A stretch of DNA of 63,865 bases from Bacilli bacterium (GCA_017472015.1 JAFURC010000040.1:1-63865); one strand, 5' to 3'; positions 35,879-46,379 are shown, numbered from the stretch's first letter. The notes: generated by a model not told the origin, from the sequence alone. Numbers and translations are program-made.

Positions 35879-38258
35879 AAAGAAATGGCAAAAATATTGG
35901 AAAGAAAATAAGACTTTTGAAGCAAGTAATACTAGTCAAAAAGATAAATACTATATCTTAGTTGAATTTCCTTATCCAAGTGGATCTGGGCTTCATGTAG
36001 GTCATGTTAGAAGTTATGCATCACTTGATGCTGTTGCTAGAAAGAAAAGAATGGAAGGATACAATGTATTATTCCCAATGGGATGGGATGCATTTGGTTT
36101 ACCAGCTGAAGAGTATGCTATTAAAAATCATGTTCATCCAAGTGTTGCTGTAAAAGAAAATATAAAAACTTTTAAAGGGCAACTTCAAAGTTTAGGATTA
36201 TCTTTTGATTGGTCAAGAGAATTTGCAACAACTGATCCGAAATACTATAAATGGACTCAATGGCAATTTTTAAAATTTTATGAAGCAGGTCTTGCTTATA
36301 AGGATTCTAAAACTATTAACTGGTGTCCAAGTTGTAAAATAGGTCTTGCTAATGAAGAAGTTGAAGGTGGTAATTGTGAAAGATGTGGAGGTCCAATTGT
36401 TCATAAAGAAAAAGAACAATGGATGCTTGGCATGAAAAAATATGCTGATAAACTTCTTAATGGACTTGATGATACTGAGTTCCAAGAAAAGACTAAAATT
36501 GCTCAAATAAATTGGATTGGTAAGTCTCGTGGTGCTGAAATTGATTTTTCTATTGATGATTGTGATGAAAAATTAAGAGTTTATACTACTCGACCTGATA
36601 CTATTTTTGGAGTTACTTTTATGGTAATTGCACCAGAACACCCTATTTTAAATAAATTAAGTGATCGCATTTTAAATATGGATGAAATAAAAGAATATCA
36701 AGAGTTTGCAAGTCATAAAAGTGAAATGGAAAGAACTCAATTAAATAAAGAAAAAACTGGTGTTAAAATTTTAGGATTTTATGCAATTAATCCTTTAACT
36801 AAAGAAAAAATACCAGTTTATATCTCTGATTATGTTATGATGAATTATGGAACTGGGGCTATTATGGCCGTTCCTGCTCATGATGATCGTGATTATGAAT
36901 TTGCTAAGAAATTTGGAATTGATATAGTTGAAGTTATTAAAGGTGGAAATATCGAAGAATCAGCATACATTGGTGATGGGGAAATGGTTAATTCAAGTTT
37001 CTTAAACGGAATTGAAACTAAAGAAGAAGCCATCAATAAAATGCTAGAATACTTAGATAACAATGGAATTGGTCATGCATCAGTTAAATATCGTTTACAA
37101 GACTGGGTATTCTCTCGTCAAAGATTCTGGGGAGAACCAATCCCAATGATTAATTGTCCTGAATGTGGATGGGTTCCAGTTCCATATGAAGATTTACCAG
37201 TTAAACTTCCTAATGTTGCTTCATATGAACCAACTGAAAACGGAGAAAGTCCTCTAGCATCTATTCCGGAATTTGTAAATTGCAAATGTCCAAAATGTGG
37301 TGCGGATGCTAAACGTGAGACTGATACTATGCCAAACTGGGCAGGTTCTAGTTGGTATTGGTTACGTTATATGGATCCAACTAATGATAGTGAATTTGTG
37401 TCACCTGAAGCTTTAAATTACTGGGGTAAAGTTGATTGGTATAATGGTGGTATGGAACATGCTACTCGTCACTTACTTTATGCAAGATTTTGGAACAATT
37501 TCTTATATGATCAAGGTTTAGTTCCAAATAATGAACCATTTAAAGTTCGTACATCACATGGTATGATATTAGGTGCAAATGGCGAAAAAATGTCTAAATC
37601 TAAAGGAAATGTTATTAATCCAAATGATTGTGTAGATGAATTTGGTGCTGATGCTTTGCGTGTATATGAAATGTTTATTGGTGACTATGAAAAAGAAGTT
37701 AGCTGGAGTACTAATAGTTTAAATGGTTGTAAGAAATTCTTAGATCGTGTTGAAAGAATTGGAAATAAACTATCAAAAGGAACTAGTTTCTCCCCTACTC
37801 TTGAAGTTATTATGAATAAAACAATTAAAAAAGTTACGGAAGACTTGGATAATTTAAAATACAACACAGCTATTTCAAGTTTAATGATTTTATTAAATGA
37901 AATGGAAAAATTAGAAACAATTACTAAAAAAGATTATCGAACTTTATTACTTCTTTTAAATCCAATGGCTCCGCATATAACTGAAGAATTAAATGAAATT
38001 CATGATTTAGGTGCTCATCTTTGTGAATCTAAATGGCCAAAATATGATCCAGAAAAATTAGTTGAAGATGTTGTTACAATTGCTGTTCAAGTAAATGGTA
38101 AACTTCGTGGAACAATTGAAGTTAATTTGGATTCAAAAGAAGAAAAAATCAAAAAACTAGCTATGGAAAATGAAAATGTTTCTAAACATCTTGAAGGTAA
38201 AGAAATAGTAAAAGTAATTGTAATTAAGAATAAAATTGTAAATATTGTAGTGAGATAA
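35859..38258 (+). CDS. leuS: Leucine-tRNA ligase
   Basis: 799 residues, class I aminoacyl-tRNA synthetase. The HIGH motif is PYPSGSGLHVGHVRS near residue 40-54; KMSKSKGNVINP is near residue 570; the editing domain contains TTRPDTIFGVTF and GTGAIMAVPAHDDRDYEFA (two parts). Zinc-type CPSCKIGLANEE and CPECGWVPVP segments are present. The T-box specifier CTT agrees with this amino acid. Start ATG lies inside the 3' end of the upstream gene. Confidence 0.97.
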   Translation: METKKIEKKWQKYWKENKTFEASNTSQKDKYYILVEFPYPSGSGLHVGHVRSYASLDAVARKKRMEGYNVLFPMGWDAFGLPAEEYAIKNHVHPSVAVKENIKTFKGQLQSLGLSFDWSREFATTDPKYYKWTQWQFLKFYEAGLAYKDSKTINWCPSCKIGLANEEVEGGNCERCGGPIVHKEKEQWMLGMKKYADKLLNGLDDTEFQEKTKIAQINWIGKSRGAEIDFSIDDCDEKLRVYTTRPDTIFGVTFMVIAPEHPILNKLSDRILNMDEIKEYQEFASHKSEMERTQLNKEKTGVKILGFYAINPLTKEKIPVYISDYVMMNYGTGAIMAVPAHDDRDYEFAKKFGIDIVEVIKGGNIEESAYIGDGEMVNSSFLNGIETKEEAINKMLEYLDNNGIGHASVKYRLQDWVFSRQRFWGEPIPMINCPECGWVPVPYEDLPVKLPNVASYEPTENGESPLASIPEFVNCKCPKCGADAKRETDTMPNWAGSSWYWLRYMDPTNDSEFVSPEALNYWGKVDWYNGGMEHATRHLLYARFWNNFLYDQGLVPNNEPFKVRTSHGMILGANGEKMSKSKGNVINPNDCVDEFGADALRVYEMFIGDYEKEVSWSTNSLNGCKKFLDRVERIGNKLSKGTSFSPTLEVIMNKTIKKVTEDLDNLKYNTAISSLMILLNEMEKLETITKKDYRTLLLLLNPMAPHITEELNEIHDLGAHLCESKWPKYDPEKLVEDVVTIAVQVNGKLRGTIEVNLDSKEEKIKKLAMENENVSKHLEGKEIVKVIVIKNKIVNIVVR

Positions 38259-38259
38259 C

Positions 38260-38289
38260 AAAAATGTCATTTAAAAGTGACATTTTTTT
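38260..38289 (+). terminator. leuS terminator
   Basis: Stem AAAAATGTCA / TGACATTTTT (10 bp) with an 8-nt loop, one base after the stop, ending in a T run. Confidence 0.85.
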
Positions 38290-38319
38290 GTCAAATAAGT
38301 TAAATTAAAGCAAATAAAA

Positions 38320-38348
38320 TTTAGATTTTTTTAAACTCATGTTATACT
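38320..38348 (+). promoter_or_regulatory. Candidate promoter of the amino-acid transport / arginine deiminase operon
   Basis: Extended -10 TGTTATACT (hexamer 38343-38348) with TTTAGA at 38320-38325, 17-bp spacing. No ArgR operator was recognised with confidence. Confidence 0.45.
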
Positions 38349-38369
38349 TAAATTAAGGTAGGCGATGGT

Positions 38370-39086
38370 ATGAAGAAAATAATATTCTTTTTAATGATTC
38401 TTTTTTGTATATCGGGTTGTAAAAATAATCAAAATGTTCTAATTATGGCAACAGAAGCCGGATTTGCTCCTTATGAATATTATGAAAATGGAAAAATTGT
38501 TGGAGTAGATGTTGATATTGCTAAGAAAATAGCTGAAGAATTAGGTAAAGAATTAGTAATTAAAGATGTCGCCTTTGATTCGATTATAAATGAAGTCAAA
38601 ACTGGTAAATCCGATTTTGGAGCAGCTGGAATTAGTTATACAGATGAAAGAAGCAAAGAAGTTGATTTTACAATTAACTACACAACATCTAAACAAGTAG
38701 TAATTGTTAAAAAAGATAGTGATTTAGATAATTTAAACTTAAATAACCAAAAAATTGCTGTTCAACTTGGAAGTGTTGCTGATTCTTACGTTAGTAAAAA
38801 TTATTCTAAAAATGAAATAATTCGCCAAAAGAAATATTTAGCATGTATTCAAGACTTGTTAACTAATAAAGTAGATGTTGTTGTTATGGATGAATTACCA
38901 GCTATTGAAATATTAAAAACTAATTCTAATTTAAAAATATTAGACGGTTATTTATTTCAAGATACTTATGGAATGATTGTTAAAAAAGGAAATAAAGAAT
39001 TACTAAATGCTATTAATAAAGTTTTAAATGAATTAAAAGAAAGTGGTAAGATTGATGAATTTATCGTTAATCATTCAAATAATTAG
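38370..39086 (+). CDS. Amino-acid ABC transporter, substrate-binding lipoprotein
   Basis: 238 residues, solute-binding family 3. Lipoprotein signal KKIIFFLMILFCISGC with the lipid-modified Cys17. Family blocks: ATEAGFAPYEYYENGKIVGVDVDIAKKIAEELG (seen in parts), DFGAAGISYTDERSKEVDFT and AVQLGSVADSYV. It captures a polar amino acid outside the membrane; arginine is likely because the arc genes follow in the same direction. Confidence 0.92.
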   Translation: MKKIIFFLMILFCISGCKNNQNVLIMATEAGFAPYEYYENGKIVGVDVDIAKKIAEELGKELVIKDVAFDSIINEVKTGKSDFGAAGISYTDERSKEVDFTINYTTSKQVVIVKKDSDLDNLNLNNQKIAVQLGSVADSYVSKNYSKNEIIRQKKYLACIQDLLTNKVDVVVMDELPAIEILKTNSNLKILDGYLFQDTYGMIVKKGNKELLNAINKVLNELKESGKIDEFIVNHSNN

Positions 39087-39094
39087 GAGTATTT

Positions 39095-39781
39095 ATGAAT
39101 TTAATAGAAAATTTATATAAAACAATTATTTTCGAAAATCGTTATTTATATTTTTTAGAAGGAATAAAAAATACTCTTGTAATTGCTTTCTTTGCTGTTT
39201 TAATTGGGATAATTTTAGGAATTATAATTGCTTTAATAAGAGATTATCATGAAAATAAAAAAAGAATACCTATTTTAAATTTTTTAGCTAAATCTTATGT
39301 AAATATAATTCGTGGAACTCCAGTTATTCTACAATTAATGATAATTTATTATGTTATGTTTAAAAGTGTTAATATTAATATAGTTTTAGTTGGAATACTT
39401 GCCTTTGGTATTAATTCTGGTGCTTATGTTGCAGAAATTATAAGAGGTGGTATTAACTCAATAAATAAAGGTCAAAGAGAAGCTGGTTTATCTTTAGGAC
39501 TTAGTTATCCAGTTATCATGAAATCAATTATCTTACCTCAAGCAACGAAAAATATTTTACCTTCTTTAGGAAATGAATTTATAACTTTAATCAAAGAAAC
39601 CTCAGTAGGTGCTTATATTGGAATTGTTGAATTAACAAAAGCATCTGATATAGTTGCATCACGTACTTATGATTATTTTTTACCTTTAATAATAGTTGCT
39701 ATTATTTATTTAATAATAACTTTAGTTTTATCAAGATTAGTTGAGATGTTTGAAAGGAAATTAGAAAATGTTAGAAGTTAA
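39095..39781 (+). CDS. Amino-acid ABC transporter, permease (HisM/GlnP type)
   Basis: 228 residues with about five membrane segments. The N-terminal GIKNTLVIAFFAVLIGIILG and the EAA-loop region GQREAGLSLGLSYPVIMKSIILPQA (two parts) are typical of the polar amino-acid permeases. It starts 8 bp after the binding protein gene and overlaps the ATPase gene by 14 bp. Confidence 0.94.
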   Translation: MNLIENLYKTIIFENRYLYFLEGIKNTLVIAFFAVLIGIILGIIIALIRDYHENKKRIPILNFLAKSYVNIIRGTPVILQLMIIYYVMFKSVNINIVLVGILAFGINSGAYVAEIIRGGINSINKGQREAGLSLGLSYPVIMKSIILPQATKNILPSLGNEFITLIKETSVGAYIGIVELTKASDIVASRTYDYFLPLIIVAIIYLIITLVLSRLVEMFERKLENVRS

Positions 39782-40493
39782 GAATTTAAAAAAGAAATTT
39801 TCTAATAATTTAGTTTTAAAAGATATTAATTTAAGTATTCAAGAAGGTGAAAGAATAGTTATTATTGGTCCATCTGGTTGTGGTAAATCAACTCTTTTAC
39901 GATGTTTAAATGGTCTTAATGAAATAACTAGTGGAGAAATTATTTATAAAGGAAAGAATATAAGTAAAAAAGAAACTAATAAAGAAGAAATTAGAAAAAA
40001 AATAGGAATGGTTTTTCAGCAATTTAACTTGTTTCCTCATTTAACAATTATGGAAAATATAATATTAGCTCCAGTTAAACATAAGTTAATGACTAAAGAT
40101 GAAGCAATTAAAAAAGGAAAAGAACTCTTAGAAAAAATTAATTTATTAGAAAAAATTAATTCATATCCTAAAGAATTATCCGGAGGAGAACAACAAAGAG
40201 TTGCTATTATTAGAACTTTAATGATGAATCCAGAAGTTATTCTATTTGATGAACCAACTAGTGCTCTTGATCCTAAGATGAAACAAGAAGTATTAGAATT
40301 AATGAAAAGTTTAAGTGATTTAAATTTAACTATGATAGTTGTAACTCATGAAATGAATTTTGCTTATGAATTTGCAACTAGAATAATTTATATGGAAGAT
40401 GGAATAATAGTTGAAGAAGGGACTAAAGAAGAAATTTTTAATAAACCTAAGAGTAAAAATTTAAAAGAATTTTTAAAAAGTGTTAGAGAATAA
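39768..40493 (+). CDS. Amino-acid ABC transporter, ATPase (GlnQ type)
   Basis: 241 residues. Walker A GPSGCGKST near 34-42, Q-loop MVFQQFNLFPHLT, signature LSGGEQQRVAI, Walker B VILFDEPTSALDP and switch His in VVTHEM. This is the usual polar amino-acid importer ATPase. Ends 41 bp before arcA. Confidence 0.96.
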   Translation: MLEVKNLKKKFSNNLVLKDINLSIQEGERIVIIGPSGCGKSTLLRCLNGLNEITSGEIIYKGKNISKKETNKEEIRKKIGMVFQQFNLFPHLTIMENIILAPVKHKLMTKDEAIKKGKELLEKINLLEKINSYPKELSGGEQQRVAIIRTLMMNPEVILFDEPTSALDPKMKQEVLELMKSLSDLNLTMIVVTHEMNFAYEFATRIIYMEDGIIVEEGTKEEIFNKPKSKNLKEFLKSVRE

Positions 40494-40534
40494 ACAATAA
40501 AATAAAAAATAATTAAATAAAATTGGGAGGATAT

Positions 40535-41776
40535 ATGAAAGAAATTAATGTAACAAGTGAAATTAAAAAATTAAAAGAGGTTTTGGTACATCGTCCAGGG
40601 AAAGAATTATTAAATTTAACTCCGGATACACTTCATCGATTATTATTTGATGATATTCCATATTTAAAAGTTGCTCAAGCTGAGCATGATGAATTTGTGC
40701 AAATTCTAAGAGATAATGATGTTAAAGTTTATTATTTAGAAGATTTAATGACTGAAACAATTGAATTTAATCCAGAAGTTAAAGAAAAATTCTTAAGACA
40801 ATTTATAAAAGAAGCCGGAGTTAATACTCCAAAGTATCGTGATTTAGTTTTTGATTATTTAATGGAAATTGAAGATACTAAAGAATTTGTTTTGAAAACT
40901 ATGGAAGGTGTTCAAATATACGAATTAGATAGAGAAAAACGAGTTATGGAAAAATCTCTTGTTGATTTAACTACTGAAGAAACTGATTTTATAGTTGAAC
41001 CTATGCCAAACTTGTATTTTACAAGAGATCCTTTTGCCAGTGTTGGAAATGGTATAGTTTTAAATAAAATGTATTCCGTTACTAGAAGTCGAGAAACTAT
41101 TTATGCTGAATATATCTTTAATTATCATCCAAAATTTAGAGGACAAGTTGAAAAATATTATGATCGTTATTATGATTGGCATATTGAAGGTGGAGATATT
41201 CTTAATTTAAATGAACATGTTCTAGCAATTGGAATCTCTGAAAGAACCGAAGCTGGAGCAATTGATAAATTAGCTAAAAATATTTTTAAGAATAAAGAAT
41301 GTAAAATTGATACTATTTTAGCATTTAGTATTCCTGAAACAAGAGCATTTATGCATTTAGATACCGTATTTACGCAAATTGATTATGATAAATTTACATA
41401 TCATCCTGGTATCATGAAAACTTTACAAGTATTTGAAATCACAGAAGGAAATGATCCTGATTCATTTGAAGATTTAAATGTTAAAGAAATCAATGATTCT
41501 CTTGAAAATATTTTATCAAAGTATTTAGAAAGAGAAATTACTTTACTACCTTGTGCAGGTGGAGATGACGTTGCCAGTCAAAGAGAACAATGGAATGATG
41601 GAACTAATACTTTATGTATTGCCCCAGGTGTAGTTGTAGTTTACAATCGTAATAATGTAACCAATGCGTATTTAAGAGAAAATGGTATTAAAGTTATCGA
41701 AATGAATAGTGCTGAATTATCAAGAGGTCGAGGTGGACCAAGATGTATGAGTATGCCACTAAAAAGAGAGGATTAA
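40535..41776 (+). CDS. arcA: Arginine deiminase
   Basis: 413 residues from the ATG at 40535 (follows GGGAGG). Converts arginine to citrulline and ammonia. The catalytic Cys404 is in [22 protein letters not shown] and the His/Asp region FMHLDTVFT and WHIEGGD complete the guanidino-modifying fold. First gene of the arc cluster, directly behind the ABC transporter. Confidence 0.97.
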   Translation: MKEINVTSEIKKLKEVLVHRPGKELLNLTPDTLHRLLFDDIPYLKVAQAEHDEFVQILRDNDVKVYYLEDLMTETIEFNPEVKEKFLRQFIKEAGVNTPKYRDLVFDYLMEIEDTKEFVLKTMEGVQIYELDREKRVMEKSLVDLTTEETDFIVEPMPNLYFTRDPFASVGNGIVLNKMYSVTRSRETIYAEYIFNYHPKFRGQVEKYYDRYYDWHIEGGDILNLNEHVLAIGISERTEAGAIDKLAKNIFKNKECKIDTILAFSIPETRAFMHLDTVFTQIDYDKFTYHPGIMKTLQVFEITEGNDPDSFEDLNVKEINDSLENILSKYLEREITLLPCAGGDDVASQREQWNDGTNTLCIAPGVVVVYNRNNVTNAYLRENGIKVIEMNSAELSRGRGGPRCMSMPLKRED

Positions 41777-41777
41777 G

Positions 41778-42773
41778 ATGAATTTAAAGGGAAGAAATTT
41801 TTTAAAACTTTTAGATTATTCAGATGAAGAAATTAGATATTTACTTGATTTATCACATAAATTTAAAAAATTAAAAATTAAAGGAAAAGATCATAAATAT
41901 TTAAAAGGAAAAAATATTGTTTTATTATTTGAAAAAACTTCAACAAGAACAAGATGCGCTTTTGAAGTTGCTGGTTATGATTTAGGAATGGGAGTAACTT
42001 ACTTGGAACCAGGAAGTTCTCAAATGGGTAAAAAAGAAAGCATCGAAGATACTGCTAAAGTTTTAGGAAGAATGTATGATGGAATTGAATATCGTGGTTT
42101 TTCTCAAGAAATCGTTGAAACTTTAGGTTCTAATGCTGGAGTACCTGTTTGGAATGGTTTAACCGATGAATATCATCCAACCCAAATGCTAGCTGATTTA
42201 ATGACTATTGAAGAAAATTTTGGTCATTTACGAGGACTTAAATTAGTCTTTTGTGGTGATGGAAGAAATAATGTTGCTAACTCTTTAATGGTTGCTTGTA
42301 GTAAAATGGGAATTAATTTTACTATTGCAAGTCCTAAAGAATTATTTCCAAATGAGGAATTAATTAAAACTTGTGAAAAAATTGCTAAAAAGAATTATTG
42401 TACTTTAACTTTCACAGAAGACATTATGGAAGCAACCAAAGATGCTCATGTAATTTATACTGATGTTTGGGTTTCCATGGGAGAAAGTGATGATATTTGG
42501 GAATCAAGAATAAAAGCCTTAAAACCATATCAAGTAACCGAAGAAGTAATGAAAAATGCTAATTCTAAAGCGATTTTCTTGCATTGCTTACCATCTTTTC
42601 ATGATTTAAAAACAACAATTGGACAAGAAATCTATGAAAAATTTGGTTTAAAAGAAATGGAAGTAGAGGATAAAGTATTTACTTCTGAAAAATCAAAAGT
42701 ATTTGATGAAGCCGAAAATAGAATGCATACAATAAAAGCAGTAATGTATGCAACTTTAGGAGATAAAAAATGA
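41778..42773 (+). CDS. arcB: Ornithine carbamoyltransferase, catabolic
   Basis: 331 residues. Carbamoyl phosphate site [10 protein letters not shown] near residues 57-66; HPTQMLADL (His at about 135); and the ornithine-side HCLPSFHD motif near 273. In this operon it runs backward: citrulline plus phosphate to ornithine plus carbamoyl phosphate. Ends in TGA with a 4-bp overlap (ATGA) with arcC. Confidence 0.97.
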   Translation: MNLKGRNFLKLLDYSDEEIRYLLDLSHKFKKLKIKGKDHKYLKGKNIVLLFEKTSTRTRCAFEVAGYDLGMGVTYLEPGSSQMGKKESIEDTAKVLGRMYDGIEYRGFSQEIVETLGSNAGVPVWNGLTDEYHPTQMLADLMTIEENFGHLRGLKLVFCGDGRNNVANSLMVACSKMGINFTIASPKELFPNEELIKTCEKIAKKNYCTLTFTEDIMEATKDAHVIYTDVWVSMGESDDIWESRIKALKPYQVTEEVMKNANSKAIFLHCLPSFHDLKTTIGQEIYEKFGLKEMEVEDKVFTSEKSKVFDEAENRMHTIKAVMYATLGDKK

Positions 42774-43711
42774 GTAAAATTGTAATTGCTCTTGGAGGAA
42801 ATGCATTAGGTACTAATCCAAGTGATCAATTAACTAAATTAGAAAAAGTAGCAAAAATAATTGTTAATTTAATAAAAGAAGGAAATCAAGTTGTTTTAAC
42901 ACATGGTAATGGACCACAAGTTGGTCAAATTGCTCTTGCAATGGAATATTCGGCAGTGGGAGAAGTTAAAACTCCATTTATGCCGTTTGCTGAATGCGGG
43001 AGTATGAGTCAAGGTTATATCGGTTATCAATTACAACAAGCCTTACAAGATGAAATGGAAAGGCAAGGAGTAAAAAAAGATTGCGTAACCGTGATAACAC
43101 AAGTGTTAGTAGATGCAAATGATGAGGCTTTTAAAAATCCTACAAAACCAATTGGAGCTTTTTACACAGAAGAAGAAGCTTTAAAAATTGAAAAAGAAAA
43201 AGGTTATAAGTTTGTATCAGACGCTGGTCGTGGTTATAGGAGAGTTGTACCATCCCCTATACCAAAAGATATCATAGAAAAAAGAGTTATTGAAAAACTT
43301 GTTTCAAATGATGTTGTAGTAATCGCTGTTGGAGGAGGTGGCATACCAGTTATTAAAACGGATAAACTAAAATTATTAGAAGGAATTGAAGCGGTAATAG
43401 ATAAAGATTTATCAAGTGCTTTACTAGCCAAAGAAATAAATGCCGATATATTACTTATTTTAACTTCTATTGATAAAGTTTATTTAAATTTTAATACTCC
43501 TAATCAAATAGGTCTTGATGAAATTACAATTGAAGAAGCAAAAAAATATATTTTAAATAAAGAATTTGCAAGTGGTAGTATGTTGCCTAAAATCAAAGCT
43601 TGTTTAAACTTCGTTGAAAACTCAAATAATAAAGCAATTATTACTTCACTTGAACAAGCAGATAAAGCTTTTCTTTCTAATGTAGGTACAAAAATAATAG
43701 GAGGAAAGTAA
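42770..43711 (+). CDS. arcC: Carbamate kinase
   Basis: 313 residues, amino-acid-kinase fold. Begins [13 protein letters not shown]; also [42 protein letters not shown] and the C-terminal [16 protein letters not shown]. Makes ATP from carbamoyl phosphate and ADP, the energy-yielding step of the pathway. Confidence 0.97.
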   Translation: MSKIVIALGGNALGTNPSDQLTKLEKVAKIIVNLIKEGNQVVLTHGNGPQVGQIALAMEYSAVGEVKTPFMPFAECGSMSQGYIGYQLQQALQDEMERQGVKKDCVTVITQVLVDANDEAFKNPTKPIGAFYTEEEALKIEKEKGYKFVSDAGRGYRRVVPSPIPKDIIEKRVIEKLVSNDVVVIAVGGGGIPVIKTDKLKLLEGIEAVIDKDLSSALLAKEINADILLILTSIDKVYLNFNTPNQIGLDEITIEEAKKYILNKEFASGSMLPKIKACLNFVENSNNKAIITSLEQADKAFLSNVGTKIIGGK

Positions 43712-43712
43712 T

Positions 43713-45146
43713 ATGGCTAAAAGAAAAAAGACAATGTTATCGGCTTTTTCGATTATCTTAATTCTAATTTTTGGATTAGGTCTACTTTCTCATCTATTGC
43801 CAAATGCAGAATTTATAGGTGATACTATTGTTAATGGTAGTGGTGTTGTAGGAGCTAAGTTATCAGATATTTTGTTATCACCAATTTTAGGTTTTGCTGA
43901 TGCAGTAGATGTAGGAATATTTATTCTAATTTTAGGAGGATTCTTAGGAATTGTTACCAAAACAGGTGCTCTTGAAACTGGAATTAAGGTTTTAGTTAAA
44001 AAGCTAAAAGGAAATGAATTAATTTTAATTCCAATCTTGATGTTTATTTTCTCAATAGGTGGAACAACATATGGTATGCTTGAAGAAACCGTTGGGTTTT
44101 ATGTTTTACTTGCAGTTACAATGGTGGCTGCCGGAATGGATACTCTAGTAGGATCAGCAATAGTTTTACTTGGAGCTGGATCCGGAGTATTAGGATCAAC
44201 TATTAATCCTTTTGCAGTAGGAGCAGCAATTAGTAGTTTGCCAGAGGGAATAACTGCTAACCAAGGTTATGTTATCTTTATAGGTGTCTTACTTTGGTTA
44301 ACTACTTTATTAATTTCAATTTTCTTTGTCATGAACTATGCTAAGAAAGTAAAAGAAGATAAAGGTTCAACTTTCTTATCACTTCGTGAACAAAAGAATA
44401 TGGAAAAGAAATTTAAAAAAGAAGAAGAAACAAAAGAAGCAAAATTAACTTTAAATCAAAAAATAACTTTAATTTTATTTGGATTTACTTTTGTTATCAT
44501 GATAATTGGATTTATCCCTTGGGGTGAATTTAATATAACTTTCTTTGATAAATTTTCAGGATGGTTAACAGGATCATCTCTTGGTAATTGGTGGTTCTAT
44601 GAAGCTGCTTTATGGTTTTTAGTAATGTCTATAATCATTGCCCTTGTTAATAAAATGAAAGAAAAAGATATCGTTGATACCTTTATAGATGGTGCTAATG
44701 ATATGATCGGTGTTATTTTAATCATTGCTGTTGCAAGAGGTGCAAGTGTATTGATGCAAGTAACTTATTTAGATAATTATATTATTTATAATGCAAGCAA
44801 CTTATTAAATAAACTACCTGAATTTATCTTTGTTCCATTAAACTACATTTTACATATTATTTTATCAATTTTAGTTCCATCATCAAGTGGTTTAGCAGCC
44901 TTATCAACTCCAATTACGGCTCCACTTGCAGTTAATTTAGGTTATAGTAGTGAAGTTGCTATTATGACTCTTGTATCTGCTAATGGACTTGTTAACTTAA
45001 TTACTCCAACTTGTGGTGCTATAATGGGTGGTCTTGCTCTTGCTAAAGTGGAATATACTACTTGGTTTAAATGGGCTTTAAAAGTTGTAATTACTATTGC
45101 TGTTGTTAATATATTAATTTTAGAATTTATATCTTTATTAATATAA
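43713..45146 (+). CDS. arcD: YfcC/ArcD-type carrier, probable arginine/ornithine antiporter
   Basis: 477 residues, about 12 membrane segments. Blocks typical of the YfcC family: GGFLGIVTKTGALETGI, GGTTYGMLEETVGFYVLL, LGAGSGVLGSTINPFAVG, SILVPSSSGLAALSTPI and LVNLITPTCGAIMGGLAL. Last gene of the arc cluster, so exchange of arginine for ornithine is likely; the antiport role is inferred from context. The cell would then have two arginine entry routes. Start follows AGGAGG. Confidence 0.88.
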   Translation: MAKRKKTMLSAFSIILILIFGLGLLSHLLPNAEFIGDTIVNGSGVVGAKLSDILLSPILGFADAVDVGIFILILGGFLGIVTKTGALETGIKVLVKKLKGNELILIPILMFIFSIGGTTYGMLEETVGFYVLLAVTMVAAGMDTLVGSAIVLLGAGSGVLGSTINPFAVGAAISSLPEGITANQGYVIFIGVLLWLTTLLISIFFVMNYAKKVKEDKGSTFLSLREQKNMEKKFKKEEETKEAKLTLNQKITLILFGFTFVIMIIGFIPWGEFNITFFDKFSGWLTGSSLGNWWFYEAALWFLVMSIIIALVNKMKEKDIVDTFIDGANDMIGVILIIAVARGASVLMQVTYLDNYIIYNASNLLNKLPEFIFVPLNYILHIILSILVPSSSGLAALSTPITAPLAVNLGYSSEVAIMTLVSANGLVNLITPTCGAIMGGLALAKVEYTTWFKWALKVVITIAVVNILILEFISLLI

Positions 45147-45157
45147 TGAATATTAGA

Positions 45158-45202
45158 AGAAGAGTTAGATTAAAAAATCAAAATCTAAAACTTCTTTTTT
45201 TT
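45158..45202 (+). terminator. Terminator of the arc operon
   Basis: Stem AGAAGAGTTAGATT (45158-45171) / AATCTAAAACTTCT (45182-45195), one mismatch and one G-T pair in 14, then T run to 45202. Confidence 0.8.
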
Positions 45203-45254
45203 ATAATAAAAATTTTAGCTTTTAACTTTAGGATTTTTTCATAGATATCTAATT

Positions 45255-45365
45255 ACAGAAAAATTTATGTTTCATTTAACTTATAATGTGTATCAAGAAA
45301 TTCTAAGGTCCCAACTTGGGACCGCAAAATTAATAAGTAATTTTTTATTTCAATATTTTTTATAG
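45255..45365 (+). pseudogene. Remnant of a second ORF6N-domain gene
   Basis: The frame from 45255 reads TEKFMFHLTYNVYQEILRSQ followed by LGT, which aligns with PERFMFRLTREEYYEILRSQ of the intact ORF6N gene 350 bp downstream. DNA identity is also high over that stretch. The match then breaks off and the frame stops at 45363-45365. No start region or other domain remains. It contains a perfect palindrome, GGTCCCAA-C-TTGGGACC. Confidence 0.6.
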
Positions 45366-45475
45366 ATACTCGATAAAATTACTTTAGAAAAATTATTCAA
45401 TTTTGATTGATTTTTAAGAGTAAATATATTAAACTTAATTTGTTATTAGGTAGTAAATATATCTTTTGGAGGTAT

Positions 45476-46366
45476 ATGAAAGAATTATTAGTAAAAGACG
45501 ATGTAATCGTCGAAAATATGATTTATGAAATCAGGGGGCAACAAGTTATGTTAGACTCTGATTTAGCTAAATTATATCAATGTAAAAATGGAACAAAAAC
45601 AATTAATTTGGCAGTAAAAAGACATATTAATCGGTTTCCAGAAAGATTTATGTTTAGATTAACACGTGAAGAGTATTATGAAATTCTAAGGTCTCAATCT
45701 GAAACCTTAGAATTAAAACAAGGAGAATATAGTAAATATTTACCATATGTTTTTACTGAACAGGGAGTTGCTATGCTTGCAACTATCATTAAAACTGAGG
45801 TTGCTGAAGTTGTAAGTATTCGTATAATGGATGCATTTGTTTATATGAGAAGGTATTTTAAGAGTAATAATTTTTCTAATCGGCTTACAAATTTAGAAAT
45901 TAAAACACTTGATCATGATAATAAAATTGATAAATTATTTGATGCTTTAGAAACTAAAAAACAAATTAATGAAATTTATTTTAAAGGTCAAATATTTGAT
46001 GCATATTCAAAAATAGTTGATATCTTTAAAACATGTAAAAATGAATTAATTATAATCGATTCTTATGCAGATAAAATAGTTCTTGATATGATTAAAAATT
46101 TAAATATAAAAGTAATTTTAATTGTAAAGGAAAATGCTAACTTAAAAACTATAGATATTGATAAATATAACGAGCAATATAATAACTTAAAAATAGTATA
46201 TAGTAATGATTTTCATGATAGGTATTTTATTATTGATAGAAATATTATTTATCATTGTGGAGCTTCTATTAATCATGCTGGAAGCAAAACTTTTTCGATA
46301 AATATATTAGAAGATAATATCATAAAAAATAGTTTATTAAAGGAAATTTTATTATTAATATATTAA
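45476..46366 (+). CDS. ORF6N-domain protein with C-terminal PLD-like domain
   Basis: 296 residues from the ATG at 45476 (follows GGAGG). N-terminal ORF6N domain (residues about 8-120): YEIRGQQVMLDSDLAKLYQ, NRFPERFMFRLT, EILRSQ, LPYVFTEQGVAMLAT. The C-terminal part (about 180-296) contains IIDSYADK and HDRYFIID...YHCGASINHAGSKTF, a phospholipase-D-like layout common in this class. ORF6N domains come from phage and plasmid proteins and bind DNA; proteins of this layout are often chromosomal orphans. Function unknown. Confidence 0.85.
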   Translation: MKELLVKDDVIVENMIYEIRGQQVMLDSDLAKLYQCKNGTKTINLAVKRHINRFPERFMFRLTREEYYEILRSQSETLELKQGEYSKYLPYVFTEQGVAMLATIIKTEVAEVVSIRIMDAFVYMRRYFKSNNFSNRLTNLEIKTLDHDNKIDKLFDALETKKQINEIYFKGQIFDAYSKIVDIFKTCKNELIIIDSYADKIVLDMIKNLNIKVILIVKENANLKTIDIDKYNEQYNNLKIVYSNDFHDRYFIIDRNIIYHCGASINHAGSKTFSINILEDNIIKNSLLKEILLLIY

Positions 46367-46379
46367 TTGGAGGAATTAT

